22,500 nt of DNA from CAYNNQ01 sp964398785. Lineage in GTDB: Bacteria; Desulfobacterota; Desulfovibrionia; Desulfovibrionales; Desulfonatronovibrionaceae. The DNA is taken from positions 1 to 22,500 of the forward strand of contig CAYNNQ010000038.1 of NCBI GenBank assembly GCA_964398785.1, given 5' to 3'. The notes beneath the pieces were generated by a model. That model was not told the DNA's origin. It saw nothing but the letters and a program-made list of their open reading frames with translations, and did no database searches. Every line of letters starts with the position of its first letter. The stretch's first letter is position 1. Of the stretch, positions 22,062 to 22,500 are shown one piece after another. The translations under genes and the position numbers were made by a program.

Positions 22062-22307
22062 ATGGCTTTGGATAAACTATTAAGACTAATCCTTATTTCA
22101 ACCTTGCTGCTTTTTCCGTCCCCTGGATTTTCTGCCAATAAGACCGGGGACAAGGGCATTCGTATCAAAAAAACGGATAATGCCCGGACAATCGAAATCA
22201 CTCCCTACCTTCCCCCCGAGAAGGAGAAAGAAAAGAACAGCACGGAAAAACGGGAAATACGCCCGGAAATACTTATCCCACTAATCAAGGGATTTTCCTT
22301 TAAATAA
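22062..22307 (+). CDS. Small secreted protein, unrecognised
   Basis: 81 residues. The N-terminus (Lys/Arg at 5 and 8, hydrophobic LILISTLLLF at 9-18, then PSPGFSA) is a clear signal peptide with likely cleavage after Ala25. The mature part is about 56 residues, very charged, without cysteines (ends LIKGFSFK). I start at ATG 22062 because GGGAGG sits 4-5 bases upstream; an ATG at 22050 precedes that site and would have none. Nothing suggests a function. Element F ends just upstream. Confidence 0.65.
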   Translation: MALDKLLRLILISTLLLFPSPGFSANKTGDKGIRIKKTDNARTIEITPYLPPEKEKEKNSTEKREIRPEILIPLIKGFSFK

Positions 22308-22482
22308 TTTCGCATGTCCTTACCCGGACACAGCGATGGATACAAAAAAAGCCGCAAGCTTTAGCCCGCGGCCGGATATCCATCACCGCCCAGTTAGTTT
22401 CCATCCGGAAATGGCCCTTTTCCATTTTAACGGCGTCAATTTTCATAATTATTCGATCACGTATTAAGATACGCTCGCTCAT
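22300..22482 (-). CDS. Possible small protein or RNA gene, duplicated in decayed form
   Basis: Open frame of 60 codons starting MSERILIRDR, with AAGGA 12 bases before the ATG. Residues 19-30 (VKMEKGHFRMET) match the decayed copy near 12.73 kb. A factor-independent terminator lies inside its second half, which argues that only the first part, or an untranslated RNA, is real. Not recognised. Confidence 0.28.
   Translation of the reverse strand: MSERILIRDRIIMKIDAVKMEKGHFRMETNWAVMDIRPRAKACGFFCIHRCVRVRTCEII
22344..22373 (-). terminator. Rho-independent terminator for minus-strand transcription entering from the right
   Basis: On the minus strand GCCGC...GCGGC closes a loop of 12 bases that can pair inside (GC/GC), followed by seven T (complement of 22344-22350). 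The plus strand has no T-run, so it does not serve the small secreted gene. Confidence 0.7.
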
Positions 22483-22500
22483 AATTACTTAATTTCCTTG

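Overview
The window looks like a chromosomal segment of a sulfate-reducing deltaproteobacterium (Desulfobacterota, probably Desulfovibrionales). The main reason is a full-length DsrC with both C-terminal cysteines. Housekeeping genes typical of that group (DksA, Lon, L13/S9, PurM, NFACT protein) and moderate GC with good Shine-Dalgarno sites agree with this. The genus is not determined.

Layout. Positions 1-2658 carry a minus-strand run, dksA > NFACT protein > CGGC-domain protein, split by a mobile element. At 2759-3078 lies a tRNA operon (Gly-GCC, Cys-GCA, Gly-GCC) with its own promoter and terminator. From 3160 to 6206 on the plus strand come a METTL/ETFB-type methyltransferase overlapping a YcaO-TPR gene, then dsrC with its own promoter and terminator. 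A minus-strand 863-residue protein (zinc knuckle, TPR, two membrane helices) follows at 6326-8917, divergent from a MoaE-like gene. At 9572-12126 on minus lie an M23 peptidase and a PP-loop reductase-like gene that once probably abutted. A repeat-filled gap of about 840 bases leads to a PaaI-type thioesterase and lon (plus). After these come an HD-domain protein (minus), rplM-rpsI (plus), a radical SAM protein (plus), purM (minus) and a small secreted protein (plus).

The most unusual content lies between the genes. I see two families of short non-autonomous, MITE-like elements. Family 1 (six copies; about 300 bp when full length) is an imperfect inverted repeat with arms of about 110 bases. 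Its ends read GGCTCTTCGAC / GGTTCCTCGAC, and five copies are flanked by 8-base direct repeats. Family 2 (five copies, about 130 bp) has CTGCAAAAA-type ends and a 26-28 base palindrome at one end, with 8-base flanking repeats at three copies. Two family 1 copies sit inside family 2 copies, which gives an order of insertion. These insertions separate operon partners, replace upstream regions, and create false N-terminal extensions if the longest open frame is taken. A third duplicated sequence (12.7 kb and 22.4 kb) may be a small gene and its decayed copy.

No CRISPR array, rRNA gene, complete insertion sequence, transposase gene or prophage is visible. All assignments come from reading motifs by eye; no database search was possible.
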